Shown piece by piece: positions 53,514-62,150 of a DNA stretch of 64,000 nt. Origin of the DNA: Bradyrhizobium sp. SZCCT0231. GTDB lineage: Bacteria; Pseudomonadota; Alphaproteobacteria; Rhizobiales; Xanthobacteraceae. The DNA is taken from NCBI RefSeq assembly GCF_018130245.1, contig NZ_JAFCKP010000003.1:310001-374000 (forward strand), in the 5' to 3' direction. The number at the start of each line of letters is the position of its first letter. Position 1 is the first letter of the stretch. The notes below the pieces were generated by a model that worked only from the letters and a program-made list of their open reading frames with translations, was not told the origin of the DNA and searched no databases. Both the position numbers and the translations under genes were made by a program.

Positions 53514-54928
53514 CTGTGGCTCCCAAGCGCGACGATTACGACGTCGTGGTGATCGGTGCCGGGCCTGCGGGCCTCGCCGCCGCTGCGACCTCCGCCGAGG
53601 CGGGCCTGTCGACGCTGCTGCTCGACGAGAACATCGGCCCGGGTGGTCAGGTGTTTCGTGCCATCGCCTCGACTCCCGTGACCGATCGCAACCAGCTCGG
53701 CGCCGATTATTGGGTCGGTGCCGATCTCGTGCAGTCGCTGTGCGCAAGCAACGCGGAGGTCATCCAGCGTGCGACCGTCTGGAGCCTCGACCGCAATCTC
53801 GACATCGCCGTCTCGATCGGCGGCGCCTCGGCCTTCGTCAAGGCGAAGCGCGTGATCCTGGCGACCGGTGCGCTGGAGCGGCCGTTCCCGATTCCAGGCT
53901 GGACGCTGCCGGGCGTGATGACCGCAGGCGCGGCGCAGACCATGCTGAAATCCTCGGCGCTGGTGCCCGACGGGCGCACGGTGATCGCGGGGCAGGGGCC
54001 GCTGCTCTGGCTGCTCGCCGCGCAGATCCTGCGGCTTGGCGGCCGCATCGATCGCATCCTCGACACCACCGAACGCGGCAATTATTTCGCAGCGCTGCCG
54101 CACGCCTTCGCGTTCCTGACCTCGCCCTATTTTGCCAAGGGCCTGTCGATGATGCGCGAGGTGAAGGCGAAGGTGCAGGTCGTATCCGGCGTCGTCGAGC
54201 TCTCCGCCTCCGGTGATGGTCAGCTCGCCAGCGTGAGCTATGTCGCAGGCGGCAAGCGCGAGACTATCGCTGCGGACCTGTTGCTGCTGCATCAGGGCGT
54301 CGTGCCCAACGTCAATCTGGCGATGTCCGCCGGCATCGAGCATCGCTGGGATGATCTGCAATTGTGCTGGTCACCGGTGCTGGACGCGAGCGGCAATTCG
54401 TCGGTCGCCGGCATCGCGATCGCCGGCGATGGTGCGGGCATCGGTGGTGCCAATGCAGCCGTGGTGCGCGGTCGCATTGCCGCGCGCGCAGCGGTCGAGG
54501 TACTGGCGCCCGCTTCTGCCGCAAAACTTCCCGCAATGGCAACGCTCCGCGCCGATCTCGCCAAGGCCGAGCGTGGCCGCCTGTTCCTCGACACGCTGTT
54601 CCGCCCCGCGCCGCAGTTCCGCATTCCCAAGGGCGACACCATCGTCTGCCGCTGCGAGGAGGTGACCGCGAAGGACGTTCTGGATTCCGTCGCGATCGGT
54701 GCGACCGGGCCGAACCAGCTCAAGGCCTATCGCCGCACCGGCATGGGGCCATGTCAGGGCCGGCTCTGCGGCCTCACCGTCACCGAGCTGATGGCGCAGG
54801 CGCGCGGGAAGACGCCGCAGGAGATCGGCTATTACCGGCTGCGCGCGCCGGTGAAGCCGATCACGCTCGCCGAGCTCGCCGCCGTTCCGAAGAGCGAAGC
54901 CGACGTCAAGGCCGTGGTGCGCGGATGA
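53510..54928 (+). CDS. NAD(P)/FAD oxidoreductase, alpha-type subunit (OoxA/HcnB-like)
   Basis: A 472-residue protein with an N-terminal FAD motif VVVIGAGPAGLAAAATSAEAG, a second nucleotide site around GRTVIAGQGPLLWLLAAQIL, and a C-terminal BFD-like 2Fe-2S domain (VCRCEEVTAKDVLDS and GMGPCQGRLCG). This layout is that of opine oxidase subunit A, hydrogen cyanide synthase HcnB and hydroxyproline dehydrogenase alpha. It receives electrons from the beta and gamma subunits and passes them on. It overlaps the genes on both sides by four bases. Confidence 0.94.
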   Translation: MTVAPKRDDYDVVVIGAGPAGLAAAATSAEAGLSTLLLDENIGPGGQVFRAIASTPVTDRNQLGADYWVGADLVQSLCASNAEVIQRATVWSLDRNLDIAVSIGGASAFVKAKRVILATGALERPFPIPGWTLPGVMTAGAAQTMLKSSALVPDGRTVIAGQGPLLWLLAAQILRLGGRIDRILDTTERGNYFAALPHAFAFLTSPYFAKGLSMMREVKAKVQVVSGVVELSASGDGQLASVSYVAGGKRETIAADLLLLHQGVVPNVNLAMSAGIEHRWDDLQLCWSPVLDASGNSSVAGIAIAGDGAGIGGANAAVVRGRIAARAAVEVLAPASAAKLPAMATLRADLAKAERGRLFLDTLFRPAPQFRIPKGDTIVCRCEEVTAKDVLDSVAIGATGPNQLKAYRRTGMGPCQGRLCGLTVTELMAQARGKTPQEIGYYRLRAPVKPITLAELAAVPKSEADVKAVVRG

Positions 54929-56046
54929 GCAAGAACGTGGATGCGATCGTCATTGGCGGCGGCATCCACGGATGCTCGACCACGTTGCATCTGTGCCTCG
55001 CCGGCCTGAAGCCGGTGCTGATCGAGAAGGACTATGCCGGCCGCCACGCTTCCGGCGTCAATGCCGGCGGTGTACGCCAGCTCGCGCGGCACATTCCCGA
55101 GATTCCGCTCTCGATCCGCTCGATGGGCATCTGGGAGAAGATTTCAGATCTCGTCGACGACGACTGCAGCTTCGAGAGCTACGGCCAGGTGCTGGTTGCC
55201 GAGAACGAGGATGAGCTCGCCGTCTGCCGCGCCCGCGTCGCCGAGCTCAACGCGCTCGGCTTCACCCATGAGGAGCTGATCGATGCTGCCGAATTGCGCC
55301 GGTTGGTGCCTGCGGTGGCCGAGACCTGTCCCGGCGGCGTGGTCTCACGCCGCGACGGCGCGGCCAACCCGGCGCAGACGACGACGGCGTTCCGGCGCAA
55401 GGCGGAGCAGCTAGGTGCGACCGTGCGCGAAGGCGTGGCCGCCGGCAACATCCGGCACCGTGACGGCCTCTGGCATGTCGATGTCGGCAATGAAACCTTT
55501 GCCGCGCCGGTGCTGGTCAATGCCGCCGGCGCCTGGGCCGGCAGGATCGCGGCTGATCTCGGCGAGCCGGTGCCGGTCGAGACCGTGGCGCCGATGCTGA
55601 TGATCACCTCGCGCGTGCCGCACTTCATCGATCCCGTCGTGATCCTGCGCGGGCGAAAGCTGTCCTTCAAGCAGTTCAAGAACGGCACCGTGCTGATCGG
55701 TGGCGGCCATCTCGCGACGCCCTATCAGGACCGCAACGAAACGGTGCTGGACTGGAAGAGCCTTGCCACCAGCGCGCAGACCGTGTTCGAGCTGTTCCCG
55801 GTGATGCGCAGCGCGACCATCGTCCGCGCCTGGGCCGGCATCGAGGCCAAGATGAAGGACGACATCCCCGTGTTCGGGCCGAGCTCCCGTCACAGGGGAC
55901 TCTATCACCAGTTCGGCTTCTCGCTGCATGGCTTCCAGCTCGGCCCCGGCGCCGGCGCCGTCATGGCGGAACTGATCGTCAACGGCGGCACCCAGACCCG
56001 CATCAGTGATCTCGGCATCGACCGCTTCCATCCCTCCACGCTCTAA
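54925..56046 (+). CDS. Second DAO-type FAD-dependent oxidoreductase
   Basis: A 373-residue flavoprotein. The FAD motif is DAIVIGGGIHGCSTTLHLCLA; downstream VNAGGVRQLARHIPEIPLSI and VLVNAAGAWAGRIAADLGEP are typical of the glycine/sarcosine oxidase-like DAO family. It resembles but does not duplicate the beta subunit at 52050, so the operon encodes two amine-oxidising flavoenzymes in tandem. It may work on a later intermediate or replace the beta subunit for another substrate. It is coupled to the gene before it by ATGA. Confidence 0.9.
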   Translation: MSKNVDAIVIGGGIHGCSTTLHLCLAGLKPVLIEKDYAGRHASGVNAGGVRQLARHIPEIPLSIRSMGIWEKISDLVDDDCSFESYGQVLVAENEDELAVCRARVAELNALGFTHEELIDAAELRRLVPAVAETCPGGVVSRRDGAANPAQTTTAFRRKAEQLGATVREGVAAGNIRHRDGLWHVDVGNETFAAPVLVNAAGAWAGRIAADLGEPVPVETVAPMLMITSRVPHFIDPVVILRGRKLSFKQFKNGTVLIGGGHLATPYQDRNETVLDWKSLATSAQTVFELFPVMRSATIVRAWAGIEAKMKDDIPVFGPSSRHRGLYHQFGFSLHGFQLGPGAGAVMAELIVNGGTQTRISDLGIDRFHPSTL

Positions 56047-56058
56047 GAAGAGGACATC

Positions 56059-56406
56059 ATGAGCATCACCCGCAGCATCCGCACGCCCATCATGCACCGC
56101 GCCGTCGAGGCAGGCGGCTTCGTCTTCCTCGGCGGCACCATCGCCGACGACACCTCGGTCTCGATGGGCGAGCAGACCCGCAATATCCTCGGCAAGATCG
56201 CCGGCTACCTGAAGGAAGCGGGAACCGACAAGTCGTGCGTCGTCAGCGCCTCGATCTTCGTCACCGATCTCTCCAAGAAGAAGGAGATGGATGCGGCCTG
56301 GACCGAGTTCTTCGGCGACAACCTCCCCACCCGTGCCACAGTCGGCGTCGCCGATCTCGGCGGCGGCGCGCTGATCGAGGTGGTGGTGACCGCGCTCAAG
56401 GGCTGA
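56059..56406 (+). CDS. RidA family imine/enamine deaminase
   Basis: A 115-residue protein of normal RidA length. The catalytic arginine lies in NLPTRATVGVADLGGGALIE, and VEAGGFVFLGGTIADDTSVS and QTRNILGKIAGYLKEAG are family segments. RidA hydrolyses reactive imines produced by amine oxidases and PLP enzymes. Its place after two amine-oxidising flavoenzymes, 12 bases from the stop of the last, points to clearing their imine products. Confidence 0.94.
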   Translation: MSITRSIRTPIMHRAVEAGGFVFLGGTIADDTSVSMGEQTRNILGKIAGYLKEAGTDKSCVVSASIFVTDLSKKKEMDAAWTEFFGDNLPTRATVGVADLGGGALIEVVVTALKG

Positions 56407-56525
56407 ACGCGATAGGCCGGCGAAGGACGTCAGCGCTCTCCGCGCCGTCGTCCTTCGCGCCGTGCCTTGATCTCGCCCTTCGATGGGACTACCTAGGGAG
56501 TTCCTCAATCAGGATAGTCACAGCC

Positions 56526-56624
56526 ATGGATTTCACCCCGACCGCAAAGCCCACCTGCCTTGCCCACGGGGAATTCCATGCCTGCTTCGATCACGCTGTC
56601 CGACCTGTCGCTGTCCACGCCTGA
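56526..56624 (+). other. Possible leader peptide overlapping the ABC-F start
   Basis: A 32-codon frame starts ATG GAT TTC ACC and runs through the ABC-F start codon in another frame, ending 47 bases inside it. ABC-F resistance genes are often controlled by translated leaders, so the arrangement is noted. A weak AGGA lies about 11 bases upstream. Coding value is unproven, and chance is possible in GC-rich DNA. Confidence 0.2.
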
Positions 56625-58188
56625 CGGCCGTTCTCTTCTCTCCAACATCGATCTGACATTCGCGGCCGAGCGAACCGGTCTCGTCGGCCGCAGCGGCGTC
56701 GGGAAGACGACGCTGCTTGCGTCGATCCTAGGGGAACATGCTCCGCAATCGGGGCGCGTTCGGATCAACGGCACCATCGGCCTGCTGCGCCAGGACGTGC
56801 AGGTCCTTGCCGGAGCGACCGTGGCCGACCTGTTCGGCGCCCGCCAGGCGCTGGACCTGCTTCGCCGTGCGGAGCGCGGCGACGCCTCGGCCGACGATGT
56901 CGCCGCGATCGACTGGACGCTCGACACGCGGCTCGAGGCCGCGCTGGCGCGCCTCGGGTTCGATCCGTCTCCCGACACGGAGCTGTCTTGCCTGTCCGGG
57001 GGCCAGATCACGCGGGTTCGACTCGCCGCACTGGTGTTCGCCGAACCCGACTTCCTGCTCCTGGACGAGCCCACCAACAATCTCGACAGGGACGGACGCA
57101 GGGCGGTGACCGATCTCCTCGCCGCCTGGCGCGGCGGCGCGATCGTCGTCAGCCACGACCGGAGCCTGCTGGAGACCATGGATGCGATCGTCGAGCTGAC
57201 GTCGCTCGGAGCCACGCGATACGGCGGCAATTGGAGCCGGTACCGCGCGCAGAAGGCGGTCGAACTCGCCGCCGTCAGGCATGACCTCGCGCATGCCGAG
57301 AAGCGTCTGTCCGAGATCGACGGCAAGGCACAAGAGGTCGCGGAAAGGAAAGCGCGCAAGGACAGCGGCGGCAGGAAGAAGCGCGCCAAGGGCGACATGC
57401 CGCGCATTCTGGCCGGCGCGCGCAAGGATCGCAGCGAGGATACCGGCGGCAAGAACGCACAAATCGCCGAAAGGCGGCGTGCGGAGGCACTCGAGGCCGT
57501 CGACACGGCGCGCCGGCGCGTCGAGATTCTCCAGCCGCTGTCGGTCAAGCTGCCTGCGACTGGCCTGCCAGCGGGCAGGGAGGTGCTTTCGCTCGACCGG
57601 ATCAGCGCCGGCTATCGGCCGGAGCGGCCGGTCTTGTGCGATCTTTCGCTTACGATCGTCGGACCGGAACGCGTCGCGCTGGTCGGGCCGAACGGTTCCG
57701 GCAAGACGACGCTGCTGAGACTGATCGCGGGCGAGCTGCGCCCGCTCTCGGGCACCGTGAGGGGCCGGCCGGACTTCGCGTTGTTCGATCAGAAGGTCAG
57801 CCTGCTCGATCCCGCGCTCTCGATCCTGGACAATTTTGGGCGCTTTAATCCGAACGCGGGGGCAAATGAATGCCATGCCGCGCTGGCGCGGTTCATGTTT
57901 CGCGCCGATGCTGCCTTGCAGATCGTCGGCAGCCTGAGTGGCGGACAGTTGTTTCGTGCAGGCCTTGCTTGCGTGCTTGGCGGAGCACCACCATCATTGC
58001 TGATTCTGGACGAGCCGACCAACCATCTGGATATCGAGTCGATCGAAGCCGTTGAAGCAGGCTTGCGCGCCTTTGACGGCGCGCTGCTTGTCGTCAGTCA
58101 TGACGAGGCATTCTTGCGGGCAATCGGGGTCACGCGGCGGCTCGATCTCGCCGACGGACGTGAGTCCACAGGCTCATCGTTCGAGTAA
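56578..58188 (+). CDS. ABC-F family ATPase
   Basis: A 536-residue soluble protein with two ABC domains and no membrane helix. The first has GRSGVGKTT, LSCLSGGQITRVRLA and FLLLDEPTNNLD; the second has GPNGSGKTT, GSLSGGQLFRAGLA and LLILDEPTNHLD. Between them is a K/R-rich linker (about 220-330) with GDMPRILAGARKDRSED. ABC-F proteins bind the ribosomal E site and adjust translation or protect against antibiotics; which applies here is unknown. The start follows GGGGA and fits the family N-terminus. A short overlapping frame at 56526 might be a leader. Confidence 0.92.
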   Translation: MPASITLSDLSLSTPDGRSLLSNIDLTFAAERTGLVGRSGVGKTTLLASILGEHAPQSGRVRINGTIGLLRQDVQVLAGATVADLFGARQALDLLRRAERGDASADDVAAIDWTLDTRLEAALARLGFDPSPDTELSCLSGGQITRVRLAALVFAEPDFLLLDEPTNNLDRDGRRAVTDLLAAWRGGAIVVSHDRSLLETMDAIVELTSLGATRYGGNWSRYRAQKAVELAAVRHDLAHAEKRLSEIDGKAQEVAERKARKDSGGRKKRAKGDMPRILAGARKDRSEDTGGKNAQIAERRRAEALEAVDTARRRVEILQPLSVKLPATGLPAGREVLSLDRISAGYRPERPVLCDLSLTIVGPERVALVGPNGSGKTTLLRLIAGELRPLSGTVRGRPDFALFDQKVSLLDPALSILDNFGRFNPNAGANECHAALARFMFRADAALQIVGSLSGGQLFRAGLACVLGGAPPSLLILDEPTNHLDIESIEAVEAGLRAFDGALLVVSHDEAFLRAIGVTRRLDLADGRESTGSSFE

Positions 58189-58193
58189 CAAAA

Positions 58194-58223
58194 ACCCGAC
58201 GCCCTGCCCCCAGCGCGTCGGGT
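58194..58223 (-). terminator. Intrinsic terminator of dctA
   Basis: On the minus strand ACCCGACGC-N12-GCGTCGGGT forms a perfect 9-bp stem followed by TTTTTG. It lies about 100 bases after the dctA stop in the right orientation. On the plus strand no T-run follows, so it would not efficiently end the ABC-F transcript. Confidence 0.75.
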
Positions 58224-58324
58224 GGAAAAAATGAGTATCAATCCGTGATCCCAACGCCATCGTTGTGACGCGTATCTCGGCGATTTTCCACTCCGGGAAA
58301 CTACCGCATCGGGGCCGCGCGGTG

Positions 58325-59653
58325 TTAAGCGCCTCCGCCCGGTTCCAGCGCCTCGCCGATCTCCAGCGGATGGGCCATGGTCTCGTGCAGCGCGTCGCGG
58401 TCGAGCTCGCCTTCGGAGATGCTGATGACGACGCAGGCGACGCCGTTGCCGATCAGATTGGTCAGCGCGCGGCATTCGCTCATGAACTTGTCGATGCCGA
58501 CCAGGATCGCGATCGACTGGATGGGGATATCAGGCACGATCGAAAGCGTCGCGGCGAGCGTGATGAAGCCGGCGCCGGTCACGCCCGAAGCGCCCTTCGA
58601 GGTGATCATGGCGATGCCGAGGATGCCGAGCTCCTGCCAGATGGTCAGATGGGTGTTGGTGGCCTGCGCCAGGAACAGCGTCGCCAGCGTCATGTAGATG
58701 TTGGTGCCGTCGAGGTTGAAGCTGTAGCCGGTCGGGATCACGAGGCCGACCACCGAGCGCGAGGCGCCGAGATGCTCCATCTTCTGGATCATCTGCGGCA
58801 GCACCGTCTCGGAGGAAGAGGTGCCGAGCACGATCAGCAGTTCGTCCTTGATATAGGCGATGAAGCGCAGGATCGAGAAGCCGGCGAGGCGGGCGATCGC
58901 ACCTAACACGATCAGCACGAACAGGATGCTGGTGAGATAGAACGTGCCGATCAGGGCGGCGAGGTTGAGCAGCGAGCCGAGTCCGTAGGCCCCCACGGTG
59001 AACGCCATCGCGCCGAAGGCGCCGATCGGCGCGACGCGCACGATGATGCGGATGATGCCGAAGAACATCTTCGCCGCCTTGTCGATCGCGTCCGCAATGG
59101 GCTCGCCAGCCTTGCCGAGGAAGGCGATGGCGAAGCCGGAGAGAATCGAGATCAGCAGCACCTGCAAGAGATCGCCGCGCGCGATGGCGCCCAGATAGCT
59201 GTCGGGGATGATCGCCATCAGATGGGCGACGATGCCTTCTTCCTTGGCCTTGGTGACGTAGGTCGCCACTGATTTCGGGTCGATCGTGGCGGGATCGATG
59301 TTGAAGCCGTGTCCGGGCTGGAGCACCTCGCCGACCAGCAGGCCGACCGCGAGCGCGACGGTCGAGACCGTCTCGAAATAGATCAGCGACTTCAGCCCGA
59401 CCCGGCCGACACGCTTGAGATCGCCCATCGAGGAGATGCCGTGCACCACGGTGCAGAAGATGACCGGCGCGATCATCATCTTGATCAGCGCGATGAAACC
59501 GTCGCCAAGCGGCTTCAAGGCCTTGCCGAGATCAGGATTGAAATAGCCGATCAGCACGCCGAGCACGATCGCGATCAGGACCTGGACGTAGAGGATCCTG
59601 TACCAGGGCTGGTGCCGGCGATGGATGGCTGGCTGGATCGCGACTTGTGTCAT
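58325..59653 (-). CDS. dctA: C4-dicarboxylate/proton symporter DctA
   Basis: A 442-residue DAACS-family carrier for succinate, fumarate and malate, the main carbon supply of nitrogen-fixing bacteroids in rhizobia. Motifs include [20 protein letters not shown], the serine-rich [11 protein letters not shown] hairpin, [15 protein letters not shown] (substrate and cation site) and [15 protein letters not shown] start it at [14 protein letters not shown]. In rhizobia dctA often needs DctBD and sigma-54; neither dctBD nor a clear -24/-12 site is visible here. CTTGCA repeats lie just upstream. Confidence 0.95.
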   Translation of the reverse strand: MTQVAIQPAIHRRHQPWYRILYVQVLIAIVLGVLIGYFNPDLGKALKPLGDGFIALIKMMIAPVIFCTVVHGISSMGDLKRVGRVGLKSLIYFETVSTVALAVGLLVGEVLQPGHGFNIDPATIDPKSVATYVTKAKEEGIVAHLMAIIPDSYLGAIARGDLLQVLLISILSGFAIAFLGKAGEPIADAIDKAAKMFFGIIRIIVRVAPIGAFGAMAFTVGAYGLGSLLNLAALIGTFYLTSILFVLIVLGAIARLAGFSILRFIAYIKDELLIVLGTSSSETVLPQMIQKMEHLGASRSVVGLVIPTGYSFNLDGTNIYMTLATLFLAQATNTHLTIWQELGILGIAMITSKGASGVTGAGFITLAATLSIVPDIPIQSIAILVGIDKFMSECRALTNLIGNGVACVVISISEGELDRDALHETMAHPLEIGEALEPGGGA

Positions 59654-59678
59654 AGAGTGAGCCCCGGAACGCATTGAT

Positions 59679-59709
59679 CTTGCAGGATTTGAATCTTGCA
59701 TGACTTGCA
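59679..59709. repeat. Three CTTGCA repeats upstream of dctA
   Basis: CTTGCA occurs at 59679-59684, 59695-59700 and 59704-59709, all in the same direction, 26 to 56 bases before the dctA start. The second and third are 9 bases apart and the first and second 16. They may be part of a regulator site in the divergent dctA/permease promoter region. Confidence 0.35.
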
Positions 59710-59795
59710 TCATGTGATGGCCGCCGCAGAAGCGACAATCACATTTTTGTCTGTTCGCACGAAGATCGGGTCGTTGCGCCGCAATTGGGGGAAAC

Positions 59796-61109
59796 ATGTC
59801 GACTGCAACAGGCTCGGACCAGCAAGGCTATTTTCCGCGCTGGACGTTGAAGACCTCGGGCGTGATCATGCCGGAGGAGCGGCTGTCCTGGAGCCAGACC
59901 GTTGTCTCCGGTCTTCAGCATTGCGTCGCGATGTCGGGCTCGACGATCATCGCGCCGCTGCTGATGGGGTTCGATCCCAATGTTGCGGTCCTGTTCTCCG
60001 GCATCGGCACGCTGATCTTCTTCGTCATCGTCGCCGGGCGCGTGCCGAGCTATCTCGGCTCGAGCTTCGCGTTCATCGCCGTCGTCATCGCCGCCACCGG
60101 CTATGCCGGGCAGGGACCGAACCCGAACCTGTCGGTTGCGCTCGGCGGCATCGTCGGCGCCGGGGTGCTGTACGGCCTGATTTCGCTGGTCGTGATGTGG
60201 TCCGGCGTCGGCTGGATCGAAAGGCTGCTGCCGCCGGCCGTCACCGGCGCCGTGGTCGCCGCGATCGGCCTCAACCTCGCGCCGGTGGCGGTCAAGGCGG
60301 TGAGCGGAGGCGCGTTCGACACCTGGATCGGGCTCGCGACCGTTGTGATCATTGGCGTGGTGGCCGTTGCCGCTCCAGGCCTGTGGCGCCGCCTGCCGAT
60401 CATCCTCGGCGCGATCGGCGGATATCTCTTGTACTTGCTGTTCGCAAACGGCCTCGGCTTCGGCAAGCCGATCGACTTCACGCAACTCTCGGCCGCGCCG
60501 TGGCTCGGCCTGCCGAGCTTCACTGCGCCGAGCTTCCATGCCGATGCGATCTTCCTCATCGCGCCGGTTGCGGTCATTCTCGTCGCCGAGAACCTCGGGC
60601 ACATCAAGGCCGTCGGCGCCATGACGGGCCGGAGCCTCGATGCCTATCTCGGCCGCGCCCTGTTCGCCGACAGCCTCGCGACCATCGTGGCCGCCTGCGG
60701 CGGCGGCACCGGCGTCACGACCTATGCGGAGAATATCGGCGTCATGGCGGCGACGAAGGTCTATTCCACCTTGTTGTTCGCCTTCGCGGCCACGGTGTCG
60801 ATCCTGCTCGGCTTCTCGCCAAAATTCGGCGCGCTCATCCTGTCGATCCCCGGTCCCGTCATCGGCGGCCTCTCGATCGTGCTGTTTGGGTTGATCGCGG
60901 CGATGGCGGGACGGATCTGGGTCGAGAACAAGGTCGACTTCGCAAATCCCGCGAACTTGATGACCGTCGCGGTGGCGCTCACCGCAGGCGCCGGCGATCT
61001 CACGCTCAAATTCGGTGCGTTCACGATCGGCGGAATCGGCACCGCAACCTTCGGCGCCATCATCCTGTACCAGATCCTGGCCTTGACGCCCGACCGCCAC
61101 GCCGAATGA
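59796..61109 (+). CDS. Uracil/xanthine-type permease (NCS2 family)
   Basis: A 437-residue membrane protein with about 14 helices, of UraA/PbuX type. Family segments are [20 protein letters not shown], the QH-type substrate site in the first half, [20 protein letters not shown] (transport-site Glu and the E-N-x-G-H motif) and [20 protein letters not shown]. It imports uracil, xanthine or a similar base with protons. The start follows GGGGGAAAC. It fits the nitrogen-heterocycle theme of module 1 but lies 13 kb away. Confidence 0.93.
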   Translation: MSTATGSDQQGYFPRWTLKTSGVIMPEERLSWSQTVVSGLQHCVAMSGSTIIAPLLMGFDPNVAVLFSGIGTLIFFVIVAGRVPSYLGSSFAFIAVVIAATGYAGQGPNPNLSVALGGIVGAGVLYGLISLVVMWSGVGWIERLLPPAVTGAVVAAIGLNLAPVAVKAVSGGAFDTWIGLATVVIIGVVAVAAPGLWRRLPIILGAIGGYLLYLLFANGLGFGKPIDFTQLSAAPWLGLPSFTAPSFHADAIFLIAPVAVILVAENLGHIKAVGAMTGRSLDAYLGRALFADSLATIVAACGGGTGVTTYAENIGVMAATKVYSTLLFAFAATVSILLGFSPKFGALILSIPGPVIGGLSIVLFGLIAAMAGRIWVENKVDFANPANLMTVAVALTAGAGDLTLKFGAFTIGGIGTATFGAIILYQILALTPDRHAE

Positions 61110-61183
61110 ATCGCAGCAATGCGTTGAGAGATGGAACAAACCGCCGGTTCCCTCGATGATCAGGCATCCCGGAGATCACACTC

Positions 61184-62020
61184 ATGCCACAAACCGATCG
61201 TTCAACCTCGTTTCAGTCGCGTCTCGCAGGCCAATACGCGCTGGTGACCGGTGCCTCACAAGGCATCGGCCGCGCCGTCGCCGTCCGGCTCGCCCAGGAA
61301 GGCGCAACCGTCGCCATCAATTATTTCGAGAACGTGGAGCGGGCGGAGGAGACGCTCGCGCTCGCTCGCGCAGCTTCGAGCGATCGCGGCCACGGCGAGC
61401 CCGATCATTGTATCGTCAGGGCCAATGTCGGCGATGAGCAGGACATTGCCGCGATGTTCGAGGCGATCCTTTCGCGCTGGAAACGTCTCGATTGTCTCGT
61501 CAACAACGCCGGCTTCCAGAAGGAATCGCCGAGCGAGGCGCTCGACGTCGACACCTATCGCCGCATCATCGACGTCAATCTCAATGGTGCCGTACTCTGC
61601 GCGCAGAAGGCGCTCGCTCACTTCGTCGCACGCGGTGGAGGGGGCTCCATCATCAATTGCTCCAGCGTCCACCAGATCATCCCGAAGCCCGGCTATCTCG
61701 CTTATTCGATCAGCAAGGGAGGCATGGCCAATCTGACGCGCACGCTGGCGCTCGAATTTGCCGGCCGGGGCATCCGCGTCAACGCGGTGGGTCCGGGCGC
61801 GATCGACACGCCGATCAACGCGGCATGGACCGGCGACCGCGAAAAGCGCGGCGTCGTTACCAGCCACATTCCGCTGGGCCGCGTCGGCACGCCGGAAGAG
61901 ATCGCCGCCGTGTTCGCCTTCCTCGCCTCGGAGGACGCGAGCTACATCACTGGACAGACCCTCTATGTCTGCGGAGGCCTGACGCTGTTCCCTGAATTCC
62001 GGGAGAATTGGGCGAGCTGA
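61184..62020 (+). CDS. SDR family oxidoreductase (glucose 1-dehydrogenase-like)
   Basis: A 278-residue classical short-chain dehydrogenase. The cofactor motif is ALVTGASQGIGRAVAVRLAQ, followed by CLVNNAGFQ, a catalytic serine in INCSSVHQIIPKP and the Y-x-x-x-K in YLAYSISKGGM. The C-terminal ITGQTLYVCGGLTLFPEF is typical of glucose 1-dehydrogenase-like SDRs. It lies 74 bases after the NCS2 permease on the same strand. The substrate is unknown. Confidence 0.92.
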   Translation: MPQTDRSTSFQSRLAGQYALVTGASQGIGRAVAVRLAQEGATVAINYFENVERAEETLALARAASSDRGHGEPDHCIVRANVGDEQDIAAMFEAILSRWKRLDCLVNNAGFQKESPSEALDVDTYRRIIDVNLNGAVLCAQKALAHFVARGGGGSIINCSSVHQIIPKPGYLAYSISKGGMANLTRTLALEFAGRGIRVNAVGPGAIDTPINAAWTGDREKRGVVTSHIPLGRVGTPEEIAAVFAFLASEDASYITGQTLYVCGGLTLFPEFRENWAS

Positions 62021-62150
62021 ACGTCAGCTCGGACCATCCGGATCGGCGGCCGCCCAGTGTAATCAAGGCGGGTTGGGGGCTGCGGCGCCGTGTGCTATCG
62101 ACCATGGACGACGCTGCCGCTATTGGCAGGCGCCGACACGTGACGGGCTC

